Positions 12,661-25,500 of a stretch of 64,000 bases of DNA are shown here, piece after piece (positions within the stretch are counted from its first letter, which is position 1; each line of letters begins with the position of its first letter). The translations under genes were made by a program, and so were the position numbers. A model generated the notes under the pieces. That model was not told the DNA's origin and made no database searches. It worked only from the letters and a program-made list of their open reading frames with translations. Source of the DNA: Parus major. Lineage: Eukaryota > Chordata > Aves > Passeriformes > Paridae. Where the stretch lies: the NCBI RefSeq assembly GCF_001522545.3, contig NC_031771.1, positions 65,802,792 to 65,866,791 on the forward strand, read 5' to 3'.

Positions 12661-12890
12661 GAGAAAATATAAATTAAATTTATTTCTCCAGCTCAGGCCT
12701 GGTCTGTAAAGTGGACATTTAAGGGCAGGTGTAGTATGGATGATGTTTGTAGTCTGATCTTCATGAGGACTAAACAGATCTGCTGTGCAGAAAACAGCAA
12801 TTTTTGAGGGTGTGTCTTACCTGGTCAGCACTTATTTTCTTAATTGATATTACCTTTATTGATGTTATATGGAGATATTCTATCCAAGGT
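12661..12890. other. Short unique spacer
   Basis: Nothing recognised between the AT tract and the next CR1 copy. Confidence 0.5.
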
Positions 12891-13030
12891 AGAATCATAG
12901 AATGGTTTGGGTGAGAAGGGACCTTAAAGACCATCTCAATCAAACCCCCTGCTATGGGCTGGGAACTTTCCACATGACCTGGCTGCCCAGAGCCCCATCC
13001 AGACCCCACACTGGCTGTGGGCAGCCAGCT
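12891..13030 (-). mobile_element. CR1 LINE 3' fragment (type a)
   Basis: The plus strand starts with the complement of the CR1 tail (AGAATCATAGAATGG), followed by 'tttgggtgagaagggacctt', 'accatctcaatcaaaccccc' and 'agagccccatccagacccca'. About 140 bases of the 3' end are preserved. The end near 13030 is approximate because homology fades. Confidence 0.9.
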
Positions 13031-13450
13031 CTGAGCATTTCTGGTCAGATGGTGGCAGATGAGTTTTATGGATGGCCTTTCCCAGGAGCCTGCAGCTGTT
13101 TAAATAGTCACCCCTTGGGAGCCACAGCACCACAGCTATGTTTGACATCGTTATACCTCAGCAGGGACTGGGAGAACCATGGGGACAACAAGTCCTTCCC
13201 ACTTCCTGGCTTCCAGAGCTTACTTTAATTGGTAAAACTATGCTCCTGTCACTGGGGAGGACGTCATAAAGTCAAACATGAATAAAAATCTTAAGCTCAA
13301 GAATCCGTTTGCCCCAGGGCTCAACAAAACCCTGCTGGGTGAAGCTGTGTCTGCAGGGAGCCAGCAGTGGAGGAATCCCTTGGAAAGGGGACAGGCCTGT
13401 CACACCTCCCAAAAGAGGACATAGTAAACAATCCCTGTGGCTTCCTGCCA
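13031..13450. other. Unique sequence
   Basis: No gene or repeat recognised. Overlapping open frames on both strands near 12900-13230 partly read through the CR1 copy. Confidence 0.5.
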
Positions 13451-13482
13451 GTTTGTTTGTTTGTTTGTTTGTTTGTTTGTTT
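13451..13482. repeat. (GTTT)8 microsatellite
   Basis: Eight perfect GTTT units, flanked on the right by TTCCCCGG. Perfect tetranucleotide arrays of this length are commonly polymorphic between individuals. Confidence 0.96.
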
Positions 13483-15822
13483 CCCCGGTGATTTTTGGCT
13501 TTTCCATCTGAGCAAGCATTCGCATCCTCAGCGTGGAGTTATCATCTTTCTGGGGTGAGACAAAAGTAACTCTGCACACATACATGTGAAAATCAAGGAC
13601 ATTTTTCTGATAAGATGCTTTTTTCCTGCTTTCACATTGAGTTCAGCATAAATTCACAGTTGGAAGTGGTACTTCGTAGTTCTCACACTTTCAAATACAT
13701 TTCTTTTTTTTCTGTGGTTAATTGACAAAATTTTTATGGGAACAAATAATTCTGATTTGTGACTAAACTCTGACAAGTGCTATTAAACAGGCTCCTTTAA
13801 TCTAAAGCTGTTTATGCAAGCCTGTTTCATTTATGATAGGGATGGACATGATCCACTTTACAATTTTAAGAACACAAAGAACTAGGATTTGAAGATAAAC
13901 CGTAATCTCCATATAAGTGAGCTAACAGTTCCCTAGACACCGTGTTTCATACAGCCAGTAATATTCTCATAATACATCTGAGATAAAAATCATCTTTATG
14001 TGCTCAAAAGAATAAATAATTCTAAATACAATCCTGATACTGCCTAAAGTTGTTCTGGAAATAAAATTTATGTTTACTCTCCAGCCTCGCTGCTCTACGC
14101 TCCTCTGTATAAAAGTAAGAAAGAAATTCAAATCTTAGTAAGAAATTCAGATTTTTTTACCCTTAAATTTATGTTGGATGACAGCTGCTATTCTCCTGAG
14201 CCTACTACCTAACTCCAACATTTTTATTTTCCTATGGAAAGGGTCTTTAGGAGCATGCCCAGGTCCCATTTGTTAAACTTTAACACAGCCTGAGCAGGTC
14301 CTTGCTCTTCAAGCATCACACTGAGATGAGATGGTTTCCTCCACCTCGGTTTTCCTCCACAGCACCCCAGCCATTCCCTTTCAAGCTCAAAGGGAAATAA
14401 TTGTCCAGTTCTTCCATGTGCTTTTGGGACCCTTTCCATGTCCCCCAAAGGTAGAGGTGCCTTCCATATCTACACACTGCTGATCTGGTGTGAAAGTTTC
14501 CTTGGATCTCAGACAAGGCTCTAAAATCAGAATAAAATCAATAATTAATACATTTTAAAGCTTGGCTTTGAGCATGCTTCACACAAAACCTTAGCAAACA
14601 TTTTAGACCTATGAAACTGTTAATAAAACTTCCCCAAAACTGGTCTGATTTGGTTTGGTTTGGTTTGATTTCTCCCAGAAAGCAAAATCTCAATGTTCAT
14701 AAATTTTATTTCACTATTTTTTTTTTCCAGTTTAACTTTGTTTAAAAGCTTTAGGTATTTAGATTAACTCATGGAAATCACTGAAGGCTTGATTTAATCA
14801 ACAGATGATCTGTTGAGTGTTGCTCTGATACTGTTTGATGGGTGTTTAACTTCCATTGATGTGATAAGTGAAGGAGAAATGGAATGTTCTGGAACAAAAG
14901 GGAGAAGTGGTGTATCCAACAACCCTGAGACTGCAGTTCCATGTCACAAAGCATGGGAGATGTCCTCCCAACATCTCCATGTCTCCCACTCCACAAGAGT
15001 TTGCTGTATAAGACATTCCCATGTCTGGGAACTCAAGTTTCATTCCATAGGGGTTTACTTTGGAAAGAAACTTGTTCCTGCAGCTCGTGTCCACGTGACC
15101 TCTTCCAGCTTCTAAGTGCAGCTTGGGTTTATTCCAGCAAATGTTGCTAGATGGAAAATCCAACAGATTTTTTGGAGACAGAATTGGAGTCTCAGCTCCA
15201 AGCTGGCTCCAACTTTTGCCTCTCCAACATGGACGGGCCGATATCTTTGCTCCTGGTTTCCTACCTATTTGTGGAGCAGAGGAAGGACACCGTGTAATCA
15301 CATAATCAATTCTGTAAAAGTTACCAGATAAAAAGGTATAAATAGCTCTTGGAACAGGAACTGGAAACCAACCTCCACATTTCAGGAGACAGCCCAATTC
15401 CTTTGGCTTGCAGATGGCCTTCCTGCCACCCCGCTTTGATCCAGAGAAGATTTAATCCTAGATTTGTTGCATAAAGACTCAGTTTCAGCACAATGGACAA
15501 AGAATGCTCTCCCCTGCCTCCCCAACACGTAGGCTGCCTGCTGCCAAAGCCATTAGTGGAGCCTTGTAGGGGAGTTTGAACTTCCACAGAGGGGATGTGG
15601 AAGGCTTTTGGCTTCCCAGGATACGCTTGAAAGGCAGCAGCAATTATCTCCTCTCTCTGCTGCACCCCAAGACAGCAGACAGAGCCTGTTTCATTCTTTC
15701 AAAGGAAAAATGTGCTTAATGCACCTCTTCTGAGGTGGCCTAGATAGTGATCCTAGTGTGCAAGAGCCACACACCAAATCTGTGGAAAGGCAAAAGTTTA
15801 AGACACAGAGAATCAGAGAGAG
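13483..15822. other. Unique sequence, no gene seen
   Basis: Mixed sequence, AT-rich from 13560 to 14200. The longest frame (15397-14846, minus strand) begins at a TTG codon and shows no domain, so it is not called a gene. A small (TTTGG)n run lies at 14649-14668. Confidence 0.5.
14649..14668. repeat. Short (TTTGG)n run
   Basis: About four TTTGG units in a row, a minor simple repeat. Confidence 0.8.
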
Positions 15823-16010
15823 AATCACAGAATCACAGAATCACAGAATCACAGAATCACAGAATCACAGAATCACAGAATGGCCTGGATTGAAAGGGAC
15901 CTTATGAATCATCTCATTCCACCCCCTGCCATGGGCAGCAACACCTTCCACTGGACCAGGTTGCCCCAAGCCCCATCCAGCCTGGCTTGGAACACTTCCA
16001 GGGATGAGGT
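15823..16010 (-). mobile_element. CR1 LINE 3' fragment with expanded tail
   Basis: Seven perfect AATCACAG units (15823-15878), the complement of the CR1 CTGTGATT tail, lead into 'aatggcctggattgaaaggg', 'ccaccccctgccatgggcag', 'ccactggaccaggttgcccc' and 'gaacacttccagggatgagg'. The body is only about 130 bases. CR1 tails usually carry two to four units, so the array has probably expanded as a microsatellite. Confidence 0.95.
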
Positions 16011-18370
16011 ATACTGATGTCTTCCACTCCCAGTCTGTCAGACTTTGAGTATCTCCTTTGAAACCCTGTTTTTCTTGAGGCTGAAGGGACCAGCTGAGGA
16101 GTCAGGGTTAGCTATTGTGACTCTTTGCTGTTCATGCCATCCATTAATCCCCTTTTATAGTGACCTTCTGTCAAAGACTGTCACCTAACCTAAGGTTTGA
16201 GCAGAAAAATGCTCTCCAAGGTATGACTGGTGGTATCCCAAGCTAGGTGAAGCACTGCTGCTGGCTGGAGGTTTCCCTCTCTCTCCATCCTCATTTGGCC
16301 TCTCAAAGACTCTATCAGATCCAGTGTCTTACATAAAGACATTTCATTTAGATGAGATAAATCCTACTGAGCACCTCTAACTTTTGGTGGTTTTAACTTC
16401 TGGAATGAGGCTTTTGTAAAACTGGAAGAAATGGCTGAGTTCACCCAATTTTTGCCTGCTTCCTCTGTTTAGATGACAATTTTCCCATGGTAGGCTTGCC
16501 TTTTAGCAAGTGCGTGTCTAACTTGCTGGCACAACAGCATCTGAGTGTTAGAAATGTGACAGGCTGGAGGTGTGCATTTGTCACTTAGAACCTGCTCTGC
16601 TTAAAAAAAAAATATATATTTTGCTTTTAAGCTTTCTACAGCCGTCAGTTTGTTTCAAAGTGAGGCATCCACAGCCTTTTGCAGGAGGCATTTTAATGGC
16701 AAAAATGATATGTTATCCAATGAACAGTGATTATGGCTGATCCCAAATCTCCTCCCTTTCCATCATGTGTTGAATTGGGTTATTTTTTTTTTTTATTAAA
16801 GTCCCCATACCAGCTGAAAAACCACAGAGTTCCTGTGGGTGAATTTTAAATGAGCGTATCAGATGGAAAATATCGATTTCCAGTCAATTCCTTGAGGGAA
16901 AAAAAAATAAAAAACCAAAATAAAAACAACAAAACAACAAAACCTACAATACAGCACATATTTCAGAATGGAAAAGTTCACAGAGGACACAGGAAACAGG
17001 GAAAAATGTTTCCTCCCCAGTTCAGTGCAGGAGCTACACAGAGTGTTCCAACTCAGAGAACATGCAAACAATGTCCACTCCTCGGACAAGGTCAGCAAAG
17101 CAGATGTGGCTTCGAGTTTGCCGCTTGTCCGGCGTGAGAACAATCCCCAGATAATGGGAAGACCTTATGGGGAAACCATGGAGTGTCGTGGCCCAACACG
17201 ATTCCCCGAGTGCCATTTCCACATTGCTCAATGCTCTTGGGGCTGCTGGAGCTGCAATGATTAGGAAAAAAAACATAAAAGAATGACTTTGGGTTAAATA
17301 TCTTTACTGGTTTCAGGGGGAGGGGAGAAGGCAACATTCAGGATCCGGGGTTTTCCTTGAAGATCATTTTGAAGGATGCCTTGCTCCCCCGTGGAGCAGT
17401 TGCATAAAAAGAGGTGTGAAGTCATCTTAGGATAAGATACATTCAGTAATTTCCTAGATTTTCAGCCCCTCTTGGATCTTCCATTGGCCCCTGCCATAAA
17501 AATTAATTGTACACATGGCCTTTGTGTTGGTTTGAGTGATTTCAGGTTCCACATTCAGTTTGTTGAAGTCTTGATCCTTGACAGAGATTTCTGCAGTGCA
17601 TTTCAAAGAGGACAAGGAGATGAAAACATGAATTACTGTTAGCACTAAAAGCAGGGCATTTTCCTTGGAAACTTCTCACAAACCTATCAAAAAAGTGAGA
17701 CCTGTCCAAATAAATATGCAGTTCACTGACAGATAAAGATTATCCATTTGCAGTGTTTTATCATAATAAAAACATTAAGAAGATGGAATTCCCTTTCCAA
17801 GCTTTCGGAAGGGGAAGAACAACAACATTGTCAAGAGATGTATGTGACACAGTAAATTAACCTTTGTAAATCTGACCAAGGTCAGGTGACTAAGGCTGGA
17901 AAAGAAACTTTAATTCTCCTTTATCATGTGGGTGCTAGGATTTGCTGGCTCTGGATTCCCTCACACACAGATGTGAATCAGGCTTTGGTTTTATCTGCTT
18001 TTCCACAAAGTAGGAATGAATGGGAAGCTGAAGCTAGGAAAAATCCAATGTGATAATATATATTTGTTTTTGCTCTGGGCAGATTGAATCACTAGCACAA
18101 GCACACACCGAAAGCAATTACATTCTCCTTCATGCAGGAATCTCTGAACTGGCAGTCTGGGTTTTCCTGGGGAAAAAAAGAATAGTATTAGGCAGAATTG
18201 AAGAATCATTGAATATTGCTTGAGGTTTGCTTTTTATTTGCAATCAGCCCAACTGCTTTAATAGTATTTATTCTGCAGCTGAGGAAAATAATGGGTTAAA
18301 ATCTTATTATGTGCCTTAGTAAAATGCATTTGTGCATAGAAAATTAACTAACAATGACACCTTGTCCAAG
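16011..18370. other. Unique sequence containing a CpG cluster
   Basis: No gene is recognised. It includes A/T runs at 16602-16620 and 16783-16799 and an A-rich AAAACAAC stretch at 16899-16945. A 130-base CpG-retaining segment near 17.1 kb is described separately. Confidence 0.5.
17083..17209. promoter_or_regulatory. Cluster of retained CpGs, candidate regulatory element
   Basis: About eight CpG dinucleotides occur within 127 bases, in unique sequence where neighbouring kilobases have very few. CpGs are lost quickly in methylated vertebrate DNA, so local retention can mark an unmethylated or conserved element. No CpG-island length is reached and no exon is visible. The regulatory call is an inference. 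Confidence 0.3.
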
Positions 18371-18432
18371 AATCATAGAATCATAGAATCATGGAATCAT
18401 AGAATACTTTGGGTTGAAAAGGGCCTTCTTTG
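18371..18432 (-). mobile_element. Very short CR1 LINE 3' end
   Basis: Four AATCATAG-type units (the third has a G for A) at 18371-18402 are followed by only about 30 bases of CR1 body, 'aatactttgggttgaaaagg' and onward. It is the shortest clear CR1 copy in the window. Confidence 0.88.
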
Positions 18433-21022
18433 TAAAGGTCTTTGAGAAACACCAGAGTTTGGAAATAATTTTACTTTAGTCGTGGCTCTGGAACAAAAAT
18501 ATCCACCTTATCAGGAAATAACCACAGAAAAAATCATGGCAATTCACTTTTCTGAGAGATCAACCTTTTGTTCTCACCTGGTGGTGTGCTGTCCTGATCT
18601 CTGGGAGGGCAAGGTGGAAAACTTGCCAGTTTGTGCATTGGCTTCAAGTATTCTGTGGAAAAATAATCAATTTAAGTGTCATAGGAATGAAGAGTTTCCA
18701 ATTAGTTTTCTTTCTTTACTCACAGAAGCCTTAACAGATGGTTTGGCACCTGATTTCCTTGCTCCAGAAAGTGGGCCCAATGCTGGAGTGACTGAAAACT
18801 TCTTGAGCGTATTTAAAAGTCTTGGAATCAGAAATCTGATCTGTGACTAACTCATAGTCTTTCAGATGATGTCATGGAAATAGTTTCGTTAAAAAGCAAA
18901 AGTCCTTATTTTACTTCCATTCTGTGCAGGAATGGAGACAAATAGAAACCCAGAACAGTCAGCTTTGTGTGTTTATTTAACTTTTCCATATCATTATGAG
19001 GTTTCTTTTGCATTTAGTTGTAAGAAGTGAGATGTCATTTGGTGTTAAGTGCAACAAGTCCCTCAAAGTCTAACTCCTGAAAAGTTTTTCTGCATTTTTC
19101 ATTCCAGAAATCACAAGATCACACACAGCAGTGAAAAGGCTTTGCTCTGAAAGCAGCCAGGTGAGGTCAGAATTATCTTCCCATTATGTCAACCAAAAAA
19201 AGACGTGCCTGAGCTCCTGTTATCCCCCTGTACTGAAGGGTCTGGAGAGGGTGGAGGGGGAATTTAGATTAATTAATCATATAATAATCCATAAATTAAT
19301 CATTTATGGAGCAGTAACATTAATATCTGGGTTTAGGACCCCATTTTCACTGTGAATTGCCAGATTGCTCCTTGCCCTAAGCACAGCCAAGGTTTTACCA
19401 ACAGTTCTGCATGGTACCAACAACCCTGCATGTGCTGTTTACTGCCCTGGGGTCACTTAGTGCTGGAGTTATTGGTGAAAAATGACTTCTCTCCAAAGCA
19501 GGTGAGATCAAGGAATTGGGGAATATTTCAAAGCACAAGCCTGCAGTGGTGGAAGACAAGGCAGGAGTCATCTCATATGTTTCTGATCTGTGGTTTTAAC
19601 TTTCAGACTAAATTTTAACTTTCTAAAAACAAAAACAGAAGGCAATCATATCTCAGAGCAAGGACCAGAAAAAAACTATTAGTTTCCTCTTGATTTTCTA
19701 TAGCAATATACAGCATATATTATAGCAAAACTGCACAGCAGAACTGCTAATATTTTGTGCAACACTGAGCAGCAGAATTGACAAGATTCTGTGCAAACTC
19801 ATAAGGGCTCTGTGTGTGTCTCATTTCAAGAGGTATTAATGCCAAACTTGGAGATACAATTCCTTTATGCCAGTGCTGTACATAAAATTGGGAATAGCAG
19901 TGAGGATACAGTGACAGATCACCTTTGAATTGCCAGGATGCTGGCTGAGAAATTAGAATTTCCCCAATTTGAGGAAAATAGTGATGGTGGAAGACATGTT
20001 CTAGGTAAGATTTAATGTGCTGCAATAGCTATTGTGTAATTTAATACGCATTTCTCTAGCTGTTCAAATGTCATTTGAGTTCATGGATATGAGAGAGTAT
20101 ACAAGTTCAATTTAATTTATCCAGAAAAAAAGCTGGAAGCCTTCCTGGTGCCAGGTCTTTGGCCAAGCTGAGTACAGATTTCTGATCCGACTGCACACTT
20201 CCATTTATCAGAAAATTCACAGCAGGGTTGGATATGTGCCAGAAAAGCTGAGCAAATTCAGATGGAAGATCAAAACTCTCATTTTTGCCTTCCAAAGTTG
20301 CAAAACATGATGCCAGTTTACCACAGGATATTAACAAGGTCACTTAAGTCTTTATATCAAGGCAAGTTGGTTTTCTAGAACAACGCGATGTAGCTCAACA
20401 ATTTAGCTCCTTAGAAGGGTGAAATTCCTCCTCCTGCCTTTGTTCTGCAACAGGTGGCTCCAGGTGACTCCTGACCTTAATCACAAAAATCTTTGAGTGT
20501 GAAGGGACTGAGTGCAAAAGCACGACATTTAAAGGACACACATTTGCTGAGAGTACGGGTGCCATAGTCATCCTCTTGGATGACTGCTTCCCTGCACATC
20601 CCATCCCCAGATGAAGTGATCTTTCTGCCTGGTTTATAGAGAAATGTATTGCATGTAATGGTTATTTTCTTTTTAAAAAATCTAGGGAGGCATGATGTGT
20701 AGGCAGTAATAAAAATCCTTGCCCTTTCCATCTGAAAACAATGTCTGGGTTTTTACGGTTCACTGTAGCAGTGTTGCCCACAGGGATGATTTTCAATATC
20801 GCTGTGTCCTAACAGGAAAAGATGATATTTCTACAAAACATCAAGAGTCTCCTTGTTCAGATGATTAAAGAACACAAGAACTGAGATAATGAGTCTGATG
20901 TCCACATTAACACATCCTTTAATCTCCATGGTCAAGCCAACCAAAAAATCAAGTCTTGCTTTACCTCAGAGCAGGAGCTGATGGGTTGTTTTCCACAATG
21001 TCCTGTCCTTCCTGTAGAGACG
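18433..21022. other. Unique non-coding sequence
   Basis: No interspersed repeat, RNA or convincing exon. The frame at 18482-18850 (about 120 codons) has no family resemblance. A short AT-rich cluster of TTAATCAT-like words is at 19268-19325. Confidence 0.5.
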
Positions 21023-21265
21023 AAATCACAGAATTATGGAAAGGTTTGGGTTGGAAAGGACCTTTAAGACCATCAACTTCCAGCCCTCTGCCATGGGCAG
21101 GGACATCTTCCACTGTCCCAGGTTGCTCTGAGGCCTGTCCAACCCGGCCTTGGACACTTCCAGGGATGGGCAATCCAAAACTTCTCTGGGCACCCTGTGC
21201 CTCACAAGCCTCACAGTAAACAAATTCTTCCTAATATCCAGTCTAATCCTACTCTCTTTCCAATC
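21023..21265 (-). mobile_element. CR1 LINE 3' fragment (type a)
   Basis: The plus strand reads the CR1 complement: 'aaatcacagaattatggaaa', 'ggtttgggttggaaaggacc', 'ccatgggcagggacatcttc', 'ggccttggacacttccaggg', 'cttctctgggcaccctgtgc', 'cttcctaatatccagtctaa'. About 240 bases remain, moderately diverged. Confidence 0.95.
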
Positions 21266-21914
21266 TGTTCCTCCCAGACCTTACAGAGATATAAAAACTG
21301 AGCAGAGTGTGATGGCAAGAGAGAAGGAAGCTGGAAAGACAAAGGTGAAAGCTCAAGAGAAGACATCCGAGTTTCCCCCTGCATCTCCTTCTTCCTGAAC
21401 CTTTGCTTTCCTCACACTCCTTTCAGCACTTCATTATCTACAAGTCCTACTTGCTCCTTTATCCCAGAAGAGATGAGGGAAATTTGTATCTGCAGGTCTA
21501 CTAATGGCTCTTCATTTATGGTCAAAAATGCTTCTGTACAAGGCTTTATTTGCACATTAATAGATCTGTGTGCACACCCCCTTCCTGGCTTAAAATTATC
21601 TCTGAGTCTATAATTACACGGTAAGACTTTCAGCCTCCCTTTCTCCTGCTGTGCTTCACAGCAAACACTATTTTATTGTTTTTGTTTTAATCTTCTCTGT
21701 TTCTCCAGCAGATTGATGGCACATTTTTACAGCTCTGGTGTTAACACAGGAATAATGATGTTCTCACCCTGCCCATTTCTAGAGGTGCTTCAGGATCCTG
21801 ATGATTTTGCACCCCAGTGGGTTTACCACGATCTTCTCAATACAGTCCTAGTGATGACAACCACACACAGCAAACCATGCAAAAGTCCTGGGAATATCCT
21901 TAAAACATTTTATG
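21266..21914. other. Unique spacer
   Basis: Nothing recognised. It lies between two CR1 copies of opposite orientation. Confidence 0.5.
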
Positions 21915-22552
21915 TGGTTGAACATGAGCCCAGGTGTGCTCAGATGAGCAGGAAGGCCACTGGCACCTGGCTTGTCCCAGCTCTGGGGTGGCAGCAGGGC
22001 CAGGGCAGTGCCCGTCCCCTGTGCTGGCACTGCTGGGGCACCTCCAGTGCTGGGGGCACTTCTGGGCCCCTCACCAAAAGATCTTGAGGGGTTGGAGAGT
22101 CCAGAGAAGGGAACGGAGCTGGGGAAGGGTCTGGAGCCCCAGGAGGGGCTGAGGGAGCTGGGAAAGGGGCTCAGCCTGGAGAAAAGGAGGCTCAGGGGGC
22201 CCTTCTGGCTCTGCACAACTCCCTGCCAGGAGGGGACAGCCGGGGGGGTCGGGCTCTGCTCCCAGGGAACAGGGACAGGAGGAGAGGGAACAGCTCAGGC
22301 TGGGCCAGGGGAGGTTTAGATTGGATATTTGGCAACGTTTTTTTCTTAGAGAGAGTTATTAAAGATTGAAACAGACTGCACAAGGAAGTGGTTGAGTCAC
22401 CATCCCTGAAAGTGTTCAAAACCTGTGTGGGTGTGGCACTTGAGGACATTATTTAATGATGAACATGGTCATGGTGCTGGGCTGACAGTTGGGCTTGATG
22501 ATCTTAAAGGTCTTTTCCTGCCTTAATGATTCTGTGATTCTGTGACCTCAAG
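21915..22552 (+). mobile_element. Longest CR1 LINE copy, includes end of ORF2
   Basis: About 640 bases of CR1 in plus orientation. It begins in the part encoding the C-terminal end of the reverse-transcriptase polyprotein: the relic frame reads AQMSRKATGTWLV, matching the AxxAKKANGxLxCI motif of avian CR1 ORF2. It continues through a GC-rich segment ('gagggagctgggaaaggggc', 'gcctggagaaaaggaggctc') and the 3' non-coding part ('gaggtttagattggatattt', 'gtcaccatccctgaaagtgt', 'gatgatcttaaaggtctttt'). It ends in two ATTCTGTG units at about 22527-22543. Frameshifts and stops break the coding relic, so it is dead. The start is approximate. Confidence 0.94.
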
Positions 22553-25500
22553 CTTCCTGGGGACAAAAATTTTCTTGGCTGTGTTTTCTGAGTTGTAATA
22601 GTGGCATGTAACTTGTGAAAATTAAGAGATAATACAGAGAATTTTGTGCTTTGGTTTTGGTGGGGTTTTTTTAATATATACACAAGTGGAATATCCAGCT
22701 GCAGGAAAAAAACCAACAAACTGAATATGTGTTAGGGAAAATGAGTGTATCCACTGATCCTGCATGTCTCTGGAATTAATGCCTCTGGGTTACCAGTTCT
22801 TCGAGCCTGGATTAGACACTAGAAAAAAACTTGTGGAAGTTCAGTTGTGGATGAAAATAACACTGACAGAAACTCCTCCTACAACTCTCAGCCCTGTAAG
22901 CCAAGTTTAATAAGATTTTATGGAAGGAGAGCCATCTCATGTATATTATGACCTCTTCTACTTTTTAATTATGTGACTACACAGAAGAGGGAAATTCTGC
23001 TTTATGTCGTCTCTGAAGGAAGAACCCACTCCAATTCTCACAAGCTCCCCATGTGCATCTCACTGTTGTCTTGTGCTATCAGGAGCTCTCTCCAGTCTTG
23101 GAATTGTCATCTGCTTCACACAGAGCCTCTACTCTGTGTTTTTAAATTATTTTCTTCTAAACTTCAAATTTCATCAGCAGGCTAGAAGGGAGAATATGAG
23201 GCTGAGTCTCTCTTGGGAGCAGAGTACACTAAAGCTGGAGTCATACCCGTAAAATATGGAGGTCTGACATGATGCAGTGATGTTTTTGAATACTCTTGAT
23301 TTAGATGAAGCAGCCTTGGAGTCAGACCCCAGAACTCCTAACAGGTTGTGGCAGGTGTAATGCTGAGAGGTGCCAGGCATGTAATTTTCTCCAATTAAAA
23401 TAATTACAAGATTGATGATCAATTACTGCACTTCTGAAAAATAACTGGGAATCCCTCACCCATGGATATTCTGAATAACTGTTTAATACTTTCTGTCAGA
23501 GATGTGATAATCACTGCTCTGTGTGGAGTATCACATCCCCCAGCTCTCTCACACTCAGTTGTCTTTTGGCAGGTTGTTTCCAGCTGCATTAAAATCCCCC
23601 CACAAATGTCAACTAAATTCCCTTCTCATGCTATTTCCTAACTACTTCCAGAAAGCTGGTAAGATCATCAGATTTCCAAGGTGTAGGAATGGTAAACTGG
23701 GATAAATCCTCTTCCTCTCTAGCTTTAAATATTTGGTCTGCAACCCTGAGTTCAAGAACCAAAAACTGGTTTGAGTTTTATTATATGCAAAGCCATCAGT
23801 GAACCATTTCTCTGTCACTGTCCAGCAACCTGTTGGAAACTTCACCTGATTAAAAAATTCAGATAAGGAGGCCTCATCCTCTCAGGAGGGGAAAAAAACC
23901 TCAGAAGGGCTGAGGAAAGAAGAAGCAGATTGTCTCTGCCCCGAGATCCCTCTGACTTGCTGCAAACACGGTGCTGAGCCAAAGCAAAGCTGGCTGGCTG
24001 CTGGAGCATCCTGTGACAGCACAAAAATGCAGGCGCTGTGGCTAAGTGGGAACATCAACTCCTGAGGGAACCATTCAGCATCAAAGGGGTGGGAGTTCAT
24101 CAAGCAACGTCCTGGACTGCATCCAGGGCTGCAAATGAGTCCACAATTCATGATTATCCCAAAGAAGATGAATGCAGTAATGTCGTGGGGTTGTAAAAAT
24201 GGCTTTTCCAGCAGCACAGCCCTTCAGGACATGGGACTGAGACCTGCAGGACAGGAGAGCCTGGGAGAAGGAGAAGCAAAGAGACCAGAAAAGACCCAAA
24301 GACCCTTCACCTGCAACAGCAGGGGCAGGCAGGGATGGAAGGGTGAGCAGAAACACAGCTGGGTGCCAGAGAATGGGAAGGAAGTCTGTAAAGCCCTGCC
24401 AGCCTATGGAAATAGGAAGGCACATGAAGGATGTGGCTTTTATATAACACAGAAACCACTACAGGGCTTTGCAGAAACCCTTCAGAACCTTGTGGTGGAG
24501 CAAGCATGGTCTGAATTCACTGCAAGGCTTCATCTTCAGGTGCAACAAATGAACTGACGTCTTCATTCCCAAATTCTCTCCCTCCTCCCCCTCAGCAGCA
24601 AAGGGATGGGGAGTGGGGGCTTCAGCCACAGATATCTCACAGCCAGGGCAGCCTTTCTTCAGAGCCTTTTCATTTTAGGAAGAGGGTCTCAAGGGTTAAA
24701 TGCTCTATTTGTGAATCCTGCCAAGATTTTTTGGTGTCTCAAATATACTGGTGTATTTTTAGACAGACAATTCTAAAATTACCCACTCAGCCTTCCTAAA
24801 AACAACCTGCCACGCTTCAATAGTTCCCATTGATGCAACATGAATACAAAATATATTTTAGTTCTCTACCACCAAACAGAAGGAAAATGTTTCTCCCTCT
24901 AAGCAGAGGGAGAGGAGCATTTTCTTGAAGTGAACAAATCTCACATCTCAATCCTGCCATCCCTAAAAGGCCCTGCCTGGTGAATCATCAAGTTTGTGGG
25001 GAAAGCAGAAAAGACCCTGAAGACCTCTGCACTTGAGAATTCAGTGGAAGGCACATCTTTCTGGAGTAAAACAATGCCTCAAAATCAGACATTTGTAAAG
25101 TGCTTGCTAGAGATTTTCATGATAAAATCAGGTTTTTGTCTGGGATACCAGAGGTAAAATCCCATCTCCATGGGAGTCAGAATTTCTGAAGGATTTCCAA
25201 ACCTTCAGAATTCCATCCATCATCTTGTCTTTTCTGTTTCTTGTTCAACACTCAAATATAAGGAGCTGTGCAATAATACAGAACTTTCAGCTCCCTCAAA
25301 AACAGGAACTACCAAGAAGACCTTTTTATTTTGAAGTGCTCAAATGGGTTAAATCTGTGTCATTCTTTCAGTGCTGTAAAATTTTCGTTATCCTTGACTT
25401 GACTGAGGCTTTCAGCCTTTCTCTGATGTCTTTGGGGCTCAATGCTAACTGCAAACACCACCCAAGTTCAGGCAGTGGGGCCACTGCAGTTGCCATTTGG

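Noticed and set aside
14846..15397. 183-codon minus-strand frame
   Set aside because: It starts at TTG, has overlapping frames on the plus strand and no recognisable family.
15823..15878. Regularly spaced short repeats considered as a CRISPR array
   Set aside because: The units are contiguous with no spacers; this is a CR1 tail in a vertebrate genome.
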